Made by a program: the position numbers and the translations under genes. A stretch of 36,949 bases of DNA from an uncultured Brevundimonas sp. (GTDB lineage: Bacteria; Pseudomonadota; Alphaproteobacteria; Caulobacterales; Caulobacteraceae): assembly GCF_937863155.1 (NCBI RefSeq), contig NZ_CALMFB010000064.1, positions 1 through 36,949 of the forward strand, written 5' to 3'. Within the stretch, counting starts at the first letter, position 1. Each line of letters begins with the position of its first letter. The notes under the pieces are model-generated. The model searched no databases, was not told the origin of the DNA, and saw only the letters and a list, made by a program, of their open reading frames with translations. Of this stretch, positions 1-8,490 are shown in pieces.

Positions 1-551
1 ATCTCGCGGTCGCGGACATTGCGCGGGGCGCCAGACACCATGACCACGCCCGGATCGTGGGTCAGGGCGCGGGCGCCCACGGCCTCGAAATCCAGGCCGG
101 TGGGGTTCACACGGGCGCCCACGAAGGCGTAGGCGCTGGCCGCGCGCGGATACATTTCGACCACATCGACGCGGAAGATCCAGCCGGCGGCCAGAAGGCC
201 CACGAAGACGCTGGCCAGACCGGCCCAGGTCACCCCATGGGCAGCGGCGCGGCGCAGGCGGCGCTGATGTTCGGCCCGGGCGCGGAAGGCGCGCGGCAGT
301 TCCGGCGCCGGGGTTTCGGCCAGGTTTTCGTTCGGGGCTTCGGGGTCCGCATCCCCCTCGAACTCGGGTTTCGGATCGGGCCGGGGCGTGAAGCCGGGCG
401 CGGGCGCGGCGGCCGTCAGCTCCAGCGGGTCTTCAGACAAGGCCTTCCAGGTTTCGCCGCAGGACTGGCAGCGGACCTTGCGCCCCATCGGGCCGATCAC
501 GTCGTCGGGGGCGAAATAGCTGGTGGCGCAGGCGGGGCAGGTCAGTATCAT
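1..551 (-). CDS. MJ0042 zinc-ribbon domain protein (partial, runs off left edge)
   Basis: Reading leftward from an ATG at 549-551, the frame stays open to the window edge (at least 183 codons). The N-terminus holds two CxxC pairs (CPAC at residues 5-8 and CQSC at about 32-35) spaced as in the MJ0042 / zinc_ribbon_5 finger common at the start of alphaproteobacterial envelope proteins. An acidic, proline-rich linker follows, then one hydrophobic segment (AGLASVFVGLLAAGWIF), so the zinc ribbon is probably cytoplasmic and the C-terminal part periplasmic. The C-terminal domain is cut off. It is divergent from ftsE across a 74-base gap, an arrangement common in this group, but the function is unknown. 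Confidence 0.8.
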   Translation of the reverse strand, partial: MILTCPACATSYFAPDDVIGPMGRKVRCQSCGETWKALSEDPLELTAAAPAPGFTPRPDPKPEFEGDADPEAPNENLAETPAPELPRAFRARAEHQRRLRRAAAHGVTWAGLASVFVGLLAAGWIFRVDVVEMYPRAASAYAFVGARVNPTGLDFEAVGARALTHDPGVVMVSGAPRNVRDRE

Positions 552-625
552 GGCGGCTGACTGCGAGGCGTAACGCCCCCTCCCGTGCGGCGCGCGGCGG
601 CCCCGCTGAACCTAGCTGAAACCCG

Positions 626-1330
626 ATGACGCCCGAAACCCGCCGCGCCGCGACCGCCGCTTCGACCCCGACCGCCCGACTGGACGGCGTGGGTTTCGGC
701 TATGCGGAAGCGCCCCAGGTGCTTCGGGACGTTAACCTGATTTTGCCGCGCGGCTCTTTCCACTTCCTTACCGGGCCGTCGGGGGCGGGAAAATCGACCC
801 TGCTGAAGCTGCTGACCCTGGCCGAACGGCCGACCGAGGGGCGAATCACCCTGTTCGGACAGGATGCGACCCAGGCGCCGCGCGCCGCCCTGCCCGGATT
901 TCGCCGCCGTATCGGGGCGGTGTTCCAGGATTTCCGCCTGCTGGATCACCTCAGCGTCTTCGACAACGCCGCCCTGCCGCTGCGGCTGGCGGGGGATCGG
1001 GCGGCCGACTACGCCGGGGATGTGCGCGAAATGCTGGCCTGGGTCGGACTGGGCGACCGGCTGGAGGCGCAGCCCCCGGCCCTGTCCGGCGGCGAGAAGC
1101 AGCGGCTGGCCATCGCCCGGGCGGTGCTGGCCCGGCCCGAACTGATCGTGGCGGACGAGCCGACCGGCAGCGTCGACGCCGCCATGGCCCAGCGCCTGCT
1201 GCGCCTGTTCCAGACCCTGAACCGCCAGGGGACCACCCTGTTGATCGCCAGCCACGACCAGGATCTGGCCGGGCGTTCGGGGGCGACGGTGCTGCGCCTG
1301 AGCGGCGGGCGACTGGAGGCGGCGGCATGA
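626..1330 (+). CDS. ftsE: Cell division ATP-binding protein FtsE
   Basis: A 234-residue ABC-type ATPase. It has Walker A GPSGAGKST (residues 50-58), Q-loop Q101, the signature LSGGEKQR (153-160), Walker B ending in ADEP (about 176-179) and a switch histidine at 210. With FtsX it forms the divisome-associated FtsEX complex, which in studied bacteria couples ATP hydrolysis to septal peptidoglycan hydrolysis. The partner ftsX follows with a 4-base ATGA overlap, which separates it from the similar LolD/MacB ATPases. The roughly 18-residue alanine- and threonine-rich N-terminal extension is not part of the usual core; no better internal start is evident. Confidence 0.92.
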   Translation: MTPETRRAATAASTPTARLDGVGFGYAEAPQVLRDVNLILPRGSFHFLTGPSGAGKSTLLKLLTLAERPTEGRITLFGQDATQAPRAALPGFRRRIGAVFQDFRLLDHLSVFDNAALPLRLAGDRAADYAGDVREMLAWVGLGDRLEAQPPALSGGEKQRLAIARAVLARPELIVADEPTGSVDAAMAQRLLRLFQTLNRQGTTLLIASHDQDLAGRSGATVLRLSGGRLEAAA

Positions 1331-2232
1331 GACGGGGGGCCGATCTGGGGCGGACCGGTCTGGGGCGGGCCGATCTTCTGCCGCGCGATGCGGCGGGCGA
1401 GCCATGGCTGGCGGCGGTCATCGCCGTGCTGTGCCTGCTGGCGGGCTTGGCGGGCGCGGGCGGACTGGCGGCGGACCGGGCGGCGCACGGCTGGGCCGGG
1501 CGGCTGCGGGCCGAAGCGACCGTCCAGGTGCGGCCCCGCGCCAATGAGACCGAGGCGACCGCCGCGGCCCGCGCCGCCGAGGTTCTGTCGGGCGTGGACG
1601 GGGTGGCCGAGGCCGAGGCCCTGGACCGGCGCGCGTCCGAGGCCCTGCTGCGGCCCTGGCTGGGCGAAGCCATCCTGCCGGACCTGGCCCTTCCCATGCT
1701 GGTGACGGTGCGGCTGGACCCCGAGGCGCCGGCCGGGATCGCGACCTTGAGCCGCGCCCTGGCCCAGGCGGGGCTGGACGCCACGGTGGACGACCATTCC
1801 CAGTGGCGCGGCGAGGTCCAGCGGGCGGCGGCTCTGATCACCGCTCTGGCGGCGGCGGCCTTCCTGCTGACGGCCGGAGCGGCGGGCGCGGCGGTGGTCT
1901 ATGCGACGCGCGCGGGACTGGCGGCCAATCGGACGGTGGTGGAGACCCTGCGGCTGAACGGCGCGACCGACGGGGCGATCGCGGCCCTGTTCATGCGCCG
2001 CTATGGCCTGCTGGCGGCGGGCGCGGGCGCAGGCGGGGTCGGAACGGCGGCGCTCCTGCTGGCGGGGATGCGGCTGCTGGGCGGGGCCGAGGGGCTGACC
2101 CCCGCCCTGCCGGTGGCGTGGAGCGACCTGATGCTGCTCTCGCCGATCCCGCTGATCGCCGCTACGGTGGCGCTTGTCGCGGCGCGAATCGCCGTGCTGA
2201 GCGATCTTGGCCCCCGCCACGCCCGGCGGTAG
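1327..2232 (+). CDS. ftsX: Cell division protein FtsX (permease of FtsEX)
   Basis: A 301-residue membrane protein with the FtsX layout: a first hydrophobic segment at about residues 20-50, a periplasmic domain of roughly 100 residues, then three clustered C-terminal segments (starting near AALITALAAAAFLL, RYGLLAAGAGAGGVG and LMLLSPIPLIAATVAL). It is the membrane partner of FtsE and transmits the ATPase cycle to periplasmic amidase activation in characterised species. Its ATG overlaps the ftsE stop by four bases (ATGA), implying translational coupling. The sequence is poorly conserved and alanine-rich, as is normal for FtsX, so the assignment rests on topology and the ftsE neighbour. Confidence 0.88.
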   Translation: MRRGADLGRTGLGRADLLPRDAAGEPWLAAVIAVLCLLAGLAGAGGLAADRAAHGWAGRLRAEATVQVRPRANETEATAAARAAEVLSGVDGVAEAEALDRRASEALLRPWLGEAILPDLALPMLVTVRLDPEAPAGIATLSRALAQAGLDATVDDHSQWRGEVQRAAALITALAAAAFLLTAGAAGAAVVYATRAGLAANRTVVETLRLNGATDGAIAALFMRRYGLLAAGAGAGGVGTAALLLAGMRLLGGAEGLTPALPVAWSDLMLLSPIPLIAATVALVAARIAVLSDLGPRHARR

Positions 2233-2241
2233 GAAGGACCG

Positions 2242-2898
2242 ATGAAATTCCTGGCCCTGATCGGCATCGTCGCCCTGGTCTGGCTGGTGGGGCTGTTCGC
2301 CTTCGCCGAGCGGGTGCGCGGCCTGACGCCTGCCGAGGAGCCGGCGCGCGCCGACGCCATCGTGGCCCTGACCGGACCGTCGGCCGAGCGGGTCAATGTC
2401 GCCATGCGGCTGCTGGAACAGGGCAAGGGCAAGCGGCTGCTGATCTCGGGCGTCAACCGCGAGGTGCGCCGCCAGGAACTCAGCGCCCTGACGCCGGGGT
2501 CCAAACGGCTGTTCAACTGCTGCGTCGATCTGGGGTTCGAGGCCGAGACCACCACCGGCAACGCCCAGGAGATCGCCGCCTGGGCGCGGGCGCGCGGCTA
2601 TGACCATCTGATCGTGGTGACGTCCGACTATCACATGCCGCGCAGCCTGGTGGAGATCCGCTCGGCCGCGCGCGGGGTGCAGCTGACGCCCTATGCGGTG
2701 TCCACCCCGTCGCTGGACGACAGCGGCTGGTGGCGGGCCGCCGTCACCGCGCGGCGCATGACATTGGAATACATGAAGTATCTGGCCGTTCTGGTGCGCG
2801 AGGGCGTGCGGCGGCTGACCGGCGGCTCGGTCGATCCCCAGCCCGCGTTCGAGGCGGCGGCCAAAAAGGCGGGCGTCAAGGCGGGCGCGCGGCCGTGA
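2242..2898 (+). CDS. YdcF/SanA/ElyC family (DUF218) envelope protein
   Basis: A 218-residue protein with one N-terminal membrane segment (residues 2-22) and a DUF218 domain. Family landmarks visible are ADAIVALTG near residue 40, ERVNVAMRLLEQG, the strand KRLLISGVN and VVTSDYHMPRS near residue 130. DUF218 proteins such as ElyC and SanA affect cell-envelope integrity, with no firmly established reaction. It starts 9 bases after ftsX with an AGGAAGG ribosome site (2232-2238) and its stop overlaps the next start, so it is part of the ftsEX-plsC operon, which fits an envelope role. Confidence 0.82.
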   Translation: MKFLALIGIVALVWLVGLFAFAERVRGLTPAEEPARADAIVALTGPSAERVNVAMRLLEQGKGKRLLISGVNREVRRQELSALTPGSKRLFNCCVDLGFEAETTTGNAQEIAAWARARGYDHLIVVTSDYHMPRSLVEIRSAARGVQLTPYAVSTPSLDDSGWWRAAVTARRMTLEYMKYLAVLVREGVRRLTGGSVDPQPAFEAAAKKAGVKAGARP

Positions 2899-3602
2899 TC
2901 GTTCTGCGTTCGCTGGCCTTCACCCTGTGGCTGTATCTGTCGATGGTGATCTATGCGGTCGGCCTGTCGCCGGCGCTGCTGATGCCCCACCGCTACGCCA
3001 TGGGGGTGATCAAGCTGTGGTCGCGGTTCGTGCTGTTCGGCCTGCGCTGGATCGCCGGGGTGCGGGTCGAGGTGCGCGGGCTGGAGCATCGGCCGACCGG
3101 CTCGGCCCTGATCGCGGGCAAGCACCAGGGCATGCTGGACGTGGTGGCGCCCTTCGCCATGCTGGACGACCCCTGTTTCGTGCTGAAGAAGGAGCTGATG
3201 CCCCTGCCCTTCTTCGGCTGGTTCGCCTGGAAGACACGGATGATCGCCGTGGACCGTTCGGCCCATTCCAAGGCGCTGAAAGGCATGGTGCGCCAGGCGC
3301 GCGATCGCCACGCAGAGGGCCGGCAGATCCTGATCTTTCCCGAAGGCACCCGCCAGGCGCCGGGCGCGGCCCCCGACTACAAGCCCGGCATCGCCGCTCT
3401 TTATCGCGACCTGGACAGCCCCTGCTGGCCGCTGGCGACCAATTCGGGCGTGCACTGGCCCGCGCACGGCTTCATCCGGCGGCCGGGGCTGGTGGTGTTC
3501 GAATTCCTGCCGCCCATTCCGGCCGGGCTGAAGCGGGCCGAGTTCATGGCCGAGCTGGAGACGCGGCTGGAGGCCGCCTCGACCGCCCTGCTCAAGCCCT
3601 GA
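2895..3602 (+). CDS. plsC: 1-acyl-sn-glycerol-3-phosphate acyltransferase (PlsC family)
   Basis: I place the start at GTG 2895, which overlaps the previous stop as GTGA and gives a 235-residue protein starting MIVLRSLAF; the frame is open further upstream, but that part overlaps the DUF218 gene. The first 30 residues form a membrane segment. The acyltransferase motifs are present: HQGMLD (HX4D, residues 77-82) and FPEGTR (148-153). The expected reaction is transfer of an acyl chain to lysophosphatidic acid at the inner membrane, giving phosphatidic acid. Its 3' end overlaps the convergent pyrF by 11 bases. Another lysophospholipid substrate cannot be excluded. Confidence 0.88.
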   Translation: MIVLRSLAFTLWLYLSMVIYAVGLSPALLMPHRYAMGVIKLWSRFVLFGLRWIAGVRVEVRGLEHRPTGSALIAGKHQGMLDVVAPFAMLDDPCFVLKKELMPLPFFGWFAWKTRMIAVDRSAHSKALKGMVRQARDRHAEGRQILIFPEGTRQAPGAAPDYKPGIAALYRDLDSPCWPLATNSGVHWPAHGFIRRPGLVVFEFLPPIPAGLKRAEFMAELETRLEAASTALLKP

Positions 3603-4320
3603 GGCGGACTTCGCTCATTTCCGCCGCGATGCGGGCGGCGGCCATCATCGGGCTGGCGTCGGCGATCACCGGCCGGGCCACGACCAGATGGCTGGCCCCC
3701 GCCGTCAGGGCGGCCGCGGGCGTCGCCACCCGCTGCTGATCGCCCAGGTCCGCGCCGGCCGGCCGCACGCCGGGGGTGACGATCAGGAAGTCGGGCCGTC
3801 CCGCCGCATCGGCCGCCGCGCGCGCCGCCGCCGCCTCCAGCGGGCTGGACACCACGCCGTCGACGCCGCAGTCCAGCGCCTGATGCACCCGCCGCGCCAC
3901 CAGTTCGGCCGCCGTGGCGCCATAGCCGATGGCCTTCAGATCGTCGTCCGACAGGCTGGTCAGGACGGTGACGGCCAGAACCTTCGTCCCCGACCCGGCC
4001 GCACCCCTGGCCGCCGCCGTCATGACCTGAGGCTCGGCATGGACGGTCAGCAGGTCGCAGCCGCCGTCGGCCACGGCGCGGGCGGCCCCTTCGACCTGGG
4101 CGCCGATGTCATGCAGCTTCCAGTCCTGAAACACCTGTTTGCCCCGCGCCCGCAGGTCGTGGGCGAAGGCGACGCCGCCGGGCCGGGCCAGCAGGGTCAG
4201 CCCCACCTTGTAGAAGGTGACCACATCGCCGATGCGATCCACCATGTCGCGCGCGACCTCGACCGAGGGCAGGTCCAGCCCGACGATCAGGCGCGGGTCA
4301 TTCAGCAGCGGCGAGGTCAT
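3592..4320 (-). CDS. pyrF: Orotidine 5'-phosphate decarboxylase
   Basis: A 242-residue TIM-barrel enzyme catalysing the last step of de novo UMP synthesis. The N-terminal strand LIVGLDLPS, the lysine in FYKVG (K38) and the catalytic DxKxxD array DWKLHD (D66, K68, D71) are intact, as is the phosphate-binding VTPGVRP stretch near the C-terminus. The usual sequence at the catalytic loop is DLKFHDIP; the W and L substitutions here are conservative. It is transcribed alone, divergent from marC and convergent with plsC, with an 11-base 3' overlap. Confidence 0.93.
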   Translation of the reverse strand: MTSPLLNDPRLIVGLDLPSVEVARDMVDRIGDVVTFYKVGLTLLARPGGVAFAHDLRARGKQVFQDWKLHDIGAQVEGAARAVADGGCDLLTVHAEPQVMTAAARGAAGSGTKVLAVTVLTSLSDDDLKAIGYGATAAELVARRVHQALDCGVDGVVSSPLEAAAARAAADAAGRPDFLIVTPGVRPAGADLGDQQRVATPAAALTAGASHLVVARPVIADASPMMAAARIAAEMSEVRLRA

Positions 4321-4384
4321 CGACGGGCTCCCGCCGAACGGCTAAGCAGTTCGACGCAATTCGGTTTGAGGGCGAGGGCAGGTC

Positions 4385-5083
4385 ATGGACGCGGTCGATC
4401 TGGGGGTCAACCTGTTCGTGGCGCTGTTCGCCCTGGTCGATCCGATCGGCAACATCCCCATCTTCGCCGCCGCCACCGCCGGGGCCAGCACCCGGCAACG
4501 GCTGTCGGTCGCCGCCCTGATCTGCGTCTTCGTGGCGGCGTTTCTGGCCTTCTTCTTCTTCACGGGCCTGAGCCTGCTGCAATTCTTCGGGATTTCGCTG
4601 GCGGCCTTCCGCATCGCAGGCGGCATTCTGCTGCTGCTGCTGGGCCTGGACATGACGCGGGAGGACTTCTTGAAGTCCTTCACCGATTCCGACGCCGCCC
4701 ATGACGCCATGGACGTGCGCGGTTACGCCCGGCGGCGGTTCCAGCGGCTGGTGGTGCCCTTCGCCATTCCGCTGATGATCGGGCCGGGCGCCATCTCGAC
4801 CATCATCATCCAGGCGGGCGAGGCCGAAAAGGTCGGGCCGGCGGGCACGGCAGCGGGGGTGATCGCCATCGCGGCGGCGGCGGCGGTGTCCTTCCTGTGT
4901 TTCGCCTTGACCGGGCCGATCAGCCGCATCCTGGGCGATGTGGGCATGTCGATCATCGTGCGGGTGCTGGGCCTGATCCTGTGCGCCCTGGCCATCCAGT
5001 TCATCCTGATCGGCCTGTCCGAAGCCCTGCCCGGCATGATCAGCTCGGGCGTCACCACCCCCTATCCGCAGGGCGGGCACTAG
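4385..5083 (+). CDS. MarC family integral membrane protein
   Basis: A 232-residue polytopic protein of the MarC (UPF0056) family. The diagnostic N-terminal motif FVALFALVDPIGNIPIF is present at about residues 10-26, and hydrophobic segments recur at about 40-65, 68-85, 115-130, 150-175 and 188-220, giving around six membrane spans. Family members were once linked to multiple antibiotic resistance, but no transport substrate is established. A GAGGGCAGG ribosome site precedes the ATG. It is a single gene, divergent from pyrF and convergent with the SDR gene. Confidence 0.88.
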   Translation: MDAVDLGVNLFVALFALVDPIGNIPIFAAATAGASTRQRLSVAALICVFVAAFLAFFFFTGLSLLQFFGISLAAFRIAGGILLLLLGLDMTREDFLKSFTDSDAAHDAMDVRGYARRRFQRLVVPFAIPLMIGPGAISTIIIQAGEAEKVGPAGTAAGVIAIAAAAAVSFLCFALTGPISRILGDVGMSIIVRVLGLILCALAIQFILIGLSEALPGMISSGVTTPYPQGGH

Positions 5084-5106
5084 CCACCCGCGCCAGGCTG
5101 GACGCC

Positions 5107-5898
5107 TTAGACCCGGCCCAGCCGTTTGGCGTGGCCGCCGACCATCTTCAGCGCCATCCCGTCAGGCAGGTGTTTGACCAGGCCGCCCAGGATGTTGTTC
5201 ATGACCCCCGGCGTCACCGCCGCGCGGTTCGCCTCGACCGCCGCCCAGCCGATCCGGGCCACATCGGGCGACCGCATCCACATCCAGCCGGGATAGGCGG
5301 CCGACACCTGGTCGCGGGTGCCGTTGGCGTCGTGAAACTCGGTCAGGGTGTAGCCGGGGTTCAGCACGGTGACATGCACGCCGGTCCCGGCCATTTCCAG
5401 ATGCAGGCCTTGCGACCATTTGATCAGGAAGCTCTTGATCGGCCCGTACAGGGTGTCGCCGCCGGTCGCCGGCATGCGCCCGGCCAGGGAGGCGACGTTC
5501 AGGATGCGGCCGTATCCCCGCTCGACCATGCCTGGCGCGAAGATCCGCGCCAGTTCGACCGGCGCCGACAGCATGACCCGCACCATGGCGGCGTGATCGG
5601 CCGGGTCGGTATTCAGAAAGCCCGCGGTGCGGGAAAAACCCGCATTGTTGACCAGGCCGTCCACCGTCAGACCGCGATCCGCCACCGCCTGGGCCAGACG
5701 CCGGGGCGCGGCGGGATCGGCCAGATCCTCCACCAGCACGGTCACCTGCGCGGCGGCGGCGATTTCAGCCGCCAGGGCCTGCATCGGGGCCTCGCGCCGC
5801 GCGGTCAGGATCAGGTTGTGACCGCGCCGGGCGCATTCGCGCGCCAGATCGGCGCCGATGCCGGCCGAGGCGCCGGTGATCAGAACGGTGCGCTTCAA
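5107..5898 (-). CDS. SDR family short-chain dehydrogenase/reductase
   Basis: I set the start at a TTG (5896-5898) whose first base starts a TTGA overlap with the stop of the upstream Rrf2 gene; this gives 263 residues starting MKRTVLITGAS, right at the cofactor fold, whereas longer versions would run through the Rrf2 gene. Classical SDR features are TGASAGIG (residues 8-15), NNAG (84-87), and the catalytic set S137, Y151 and K155 (YGPIK). An NAD(P)-dependent oxidoreductase is certain; the substrate is unknown. The tight coupling suggests control by the Rrf2 regulator. Confidence 0.85.
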   Translation of the reverse strand: MKRTVLITGASAGIGADLARECARRGHNLILTARREAPMQALAAEIAAAAQVTVLVEDLADPAAPRRLAQAVADRGLTVDGLVNNAGFSRTAGFLNTDPADHAAMVRVMLSAPVELARIFAPGMVERGYGRILNVASLAGRMPATGGDTLYGPIKSFLIKWSQGLHLEMAGTGVHVTVLNPGYTLTEFHDANGTRDQVSAAYPGWMWMRSPDVARIGWAAVEANRAAVTPGVMNNILGGLVKHLPDGMALKMVGGHAKRLGRV

Positions 5899-6347
5899 GC
5901 CGGAACCTTGATCCCGGCCAGACTGGCCGGATCGGCCGCCAGCAGATCGGCGATGGTGATGCGGTTCAGGGCGTCGGCCGCCGCCGCATCGGCCGCGGTC
6001 AGGGCCTTGGCCACCTGGCGCGGGATATGCTCGCCCACCGGACAGCCCTTGGCCCCCGCAGGCGGCGACCCCAGGTGGGCGCAACCGTTGACGGCGCGCA
6101 GCACCTCGTCCAGCCGAATGTCCTCGGGTTTGCGCAACAGCCATGAGCCGCCAGACGCGCCGGACCGCGTGGCGATCAGCCCCGCCTTGGCCAGCATGGC
6201 GGTGACGCGCCGGATCACCACCGGATTGGTCGGCACCGAGGCGGCCAGCACCGCGCTGGGCGCCGCCTGGGCGGGACCATAGGCGCCCTTGTGGGCCAGA
6301 TAGGCCAGGGCGTGGGCGGCGACGGGAAAGCGTTGGCTGTCGGACAT
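5895..6347 (-). CDS. Rrf2 family transcriptional regulator
   Basis: A 150-residue winged-helix protein of the Rrf2 family. The N-terminal helices (QRFPVAAHALAYLA), the recognition-helix region (about residues 38-60: VPTNPVVIRRVTAMLAKAGLI) and the wing SGASGGSWLLRKPEDI match Rrf2/YwnA-type proteins. Only two cysteines (C89 and C102) sit in the loop where Fe-S Rrf2 proteins such as IscR carry three, so a canonical three-cysteine cluster is unlikely; thiol-based or ligand sensing is possible. It is divergent from kup and followed directly by the SDR gene, its likely target along with itself. Confidence 0.86.
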   Translation of the reverse strand: MSDSQRFPVAAHALAYLAHKGAYGPAQAAPSAVLAASVPTNPVVIRRVTAMLAKAGLIATRSGASGGSWLLRKPEDIRLDEVLRAVNGCAHLGSPPAGAKGCPVGEHIPRQVAKALTAADAAAADALNRITIADLLAADPASLAGIKVPA

Positions 6348-6405
6348 GGCGTTTCTGGCTTCAATTTAGGCGTTCGGCGCCGGATTCACAAACGCCGGAA
6401 CCCCA

Positions 6406-6434
6406 GCGCCCCGCCGCGCGATTGAACGGGGCGC
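6406..6434. other. 8-bp inverted repeat between Rrf2 gene and kup
   Basis: GCGCCCCG (6406-6413) and its exact reverse complement CGGGGCGC (6427-6434) are separated by 13 bases in the divergent intergenic region. It could be a hairpin in a kup leader transcript or part of a regulator site. In such GC-rich DNA an 8-bp match may be chance. Confidence 0.35.
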
Positions 6435-6502
6435 AGAAAGGGTCTAAAGGCCCGCCGCTCTTGATGGGCCCGCCCCTCCCCGGCGACGCCTGGAGAAACC
6501 GC

Positions 6503-8443
6503 ATGGCCGGGCCCGACGCCCGCGACGAGGCCGCCCCGCCCGCCGCCCCCACCGAACCGACGCCGCAGGCCGGCGGTCACGGCCATGGCGGCTTCTGGCT
6601 GTTGACCATGGGCGCCATCGGCGTGGTCTTCGGCGACATCGGCACCAGCCCGCTCTACGCCCTGCGCGAGGCCCTGGCCCATTCGCGCGGCGGCGGGGCC
6701 GACGATCTGGCGGTGCTGGGGGTGCTGTCGCTGGTGTTCTGGGCGCTGTTCCTGGTGGTGACGGTCAAATACGTCGTCTTCCTGATGCGGGCCGACAACA
6801 AGGGCGAGGGGGGCACCCTGGCGCTGATGGCCCTGGCCCAGCACGCTCTGGGCCGGCGGTCGGCCTTGGTCTTCCTGCTGGGGGTGTGCGGGGCGGCGCT
6901 GTTCTATGGCGACGGGGTTCTGACGCCGGCGGTGTCGGTGCTGTCGGCGGTCGAGGGGCTGGGCGACGCGCCGGGCCTGAACGGCGGGCTGGACCCGTTC
7001 ATCCTGCCGATCGCGGCGGGCATATTGATCGCCCTGTTTTTGGTCCAGTCGCGCGGCACGGCCAGCATGGCGCGCTTCTTCGGGCCGATCACGGCGGTGT
7101 GGTTCCTGGTCATGGCCGGCCTGGGGGTGCTGCACATCTTCGACGATCCGTCGGTGCTGCGGGCCCTGTCGCCCCACTATGGGCTGATGTTCCTGTTCGA
7201 CAGCGGCCCCATGGGCTTCATCGTGCTGGGCAGCGTCTTCCTGGCCGTCACGGGGGCCGAGGCGCTGTACACCGACATGGGCCATTTCGGTAAGGCGCCG
7301 ATCCGGTTCGGATGGGTCGCCTTCATCCTGCCGTGCCTGATGCTGAACTATCTGGGCCAGGGCGCCCTGGTGCTGAGCGATCCTTCGGCGCGGGTGAACC
7401 CCTTCTGGGAGATGATCCCCCAGGCGATCTACTGGCCGGTGCTGATGCTGGCCACCTGCGCCACGGTGATCGCCAGCCAGGCGGTCATCACCGGCGCCTT
7501 CTCCCTGACCCAGCAAGCGGTGCAGCTGGGTCTTCTGCCGCGCCTGACCATCCGCCAGACCAGCGAGAGCCAGGCGGGCCAGATCTATGTGCCCACGGTC
7601 AACGGCCTGATGCTGGTCGGGGTGCTGCTGCTGCTGGCCATGTTCCCGTCGTCGTCCCAGCTGGCGGGCGCCTATGGGGTGTCGGTGACCGGGGCCATGC
7701 TGGTGGACAGTCTTCTGGCCTGGTTCATCGTGCGGCGGCTGTGGAAGTGGAGCCTGCCGCTTTCGATCGTGGCCATCACCCCCTTCCTGATCATCGATGC
7801 GGCCTTCTTCGGCTCCAACCTGCTTAAGATCCCGCAGGGGGCCTGGGCGCCGCTGGTGCTGGGCGGGGGGCTGGTGCTGGTCATGTGGACCTGGGTGCGC
7901 GGGTCGCAGATCCTGGCGGCCAAGACGCGCAAGGACAGCCTGCCGATGGGCGATCTGATCGAGATGCTACGCGCCCGGCCGCCGCATCGCGCGCCCGGCA
8001 CGGCGGTGTTCCTGACGTCCGACCCCGAGGTCGCGCCCGTCGCCCTGATGCACAACCTCAAGCACAACAAGGTGCTGCACGAGAAGAACATCATCCTGAC
8101 CGTCCGCACCGCCGATCGGCCGCGCGTGCCGGAGGCCAAGCGCGTGGCCTTCGAACCGGTCAGCGACGACTTCAAGCGCATCGTCGTCACCTATGGCTTC
8201 ATGGAGACGCCCAACATCCCGCGCGCCCTGGGCCTGTGCCGCAAACAGGGGCTGAAGTTCGACATCATGTCGACCAGCTTCTTCCTGGGCCGCCGCTCGC
8301 TGGTGCCGTCGGCGCGTCAGGGCATGCCCCTGTGGCAGGATCGGCTGTATATCTTCCTGATGAGAAACGCCGCCAACCCGACCGACTTCTTCCACATCCC
8401 GCCCGGCCGCGTGGTCGAAATGGGCACGCAGGTGTCGGTTTGA
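6503..8443 (+). CDS. kup: Kup-type potassium uptake protein
   Basis: A 646-residue transporter starting at ATG 6503, chosen because GGAG (6492-6495) lies 7 bases upstream; an upstream TTG (6422) would add 27 unconserved residues. The Kup signature GVVFGDIGTSPLYALREAL starts near residue 38, with about twelve membrane spans following (including ADNKGEGGTLALMAL and SVFLAVTGAEALYTDMGHFG) and a C-terminal cytoplasmic domain from about residue 480 that ends HIPPGRVVEMGTQVSV. It imports K+, probably with protons. The next gene begins at or just beyond its stop. Confidence 0.95.
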   Translation: MAGPDARDEAAPPAAPTEPTPQAGGHGHGGFWLLTMGAIGVVFGDIGTSPLYALREALAHSRGGGADDLAVLGVLSLVFWALFLVVTVKYVVFLMRADNKGEGGTLALMALAQHALGRRSALVFLLGVCGAALFYGDGVLTPAVSVLSAVEGLGDAPGLNGGLDPFILPIAAGILIALFLVQSRGTASMARFFGPITAVWFLVMAGLGVLHIFDDPSVLRALSPHYGLMFLFDSGPMGFIVLGSVFLAVTGAEALYTDMGHFGKAPIRFGWVAFILPCLMLNYLGQGALVLSDPSARVNPFWEMIPQAIYWPVLMLATCATVIASQAVITGAFSLTQQAVQLGLLPRLTIRQTSESQAGQIYVPTVNGLMLVGVLLLLAMFPSSSQLAGAYGVSVTGAMLVDSLLAWFIVRRLWKWSLPLSIVAITPFLIIDAAFFGSNLLKIPQGAWAPLVLGGGLVLVMWTWVRGSQILAAKTRKDSLPMGDLIEMLRARPPHRAPGTAVFLTSDPEVAPVALMHNLKHNKVLHEKNIILTVRTADRPRVPEAKRVAFEPVSDDFKRIVVTYGFMETPNIPRALGLCRKQGLKFDIMSTSFFLGRRSLVPSARQGMPLWQDRLYIFLMRNAANPTDFFHIPPGRVVEMGTQVSV

Positions 8444-8490
8444 GCCGTCCGCCGCGCCCCGGAACCAACTCCGACGCCCGTGGCCGCCGC

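Noticed and set aside
1009-2634. A 541-codon open frame antisense to ftsX and the DUF218 gene
   Set aside because: It spans several well-supported plus-strand genes with coupled starts and stops and shows the low-complexity composition of shadow frames.
6397-6422. GGAAC before kup as an EcfG promoter
   Set aside because: At the right distance the -10 reads CGAT rather than CGTT, so the pattern fails at a key base.
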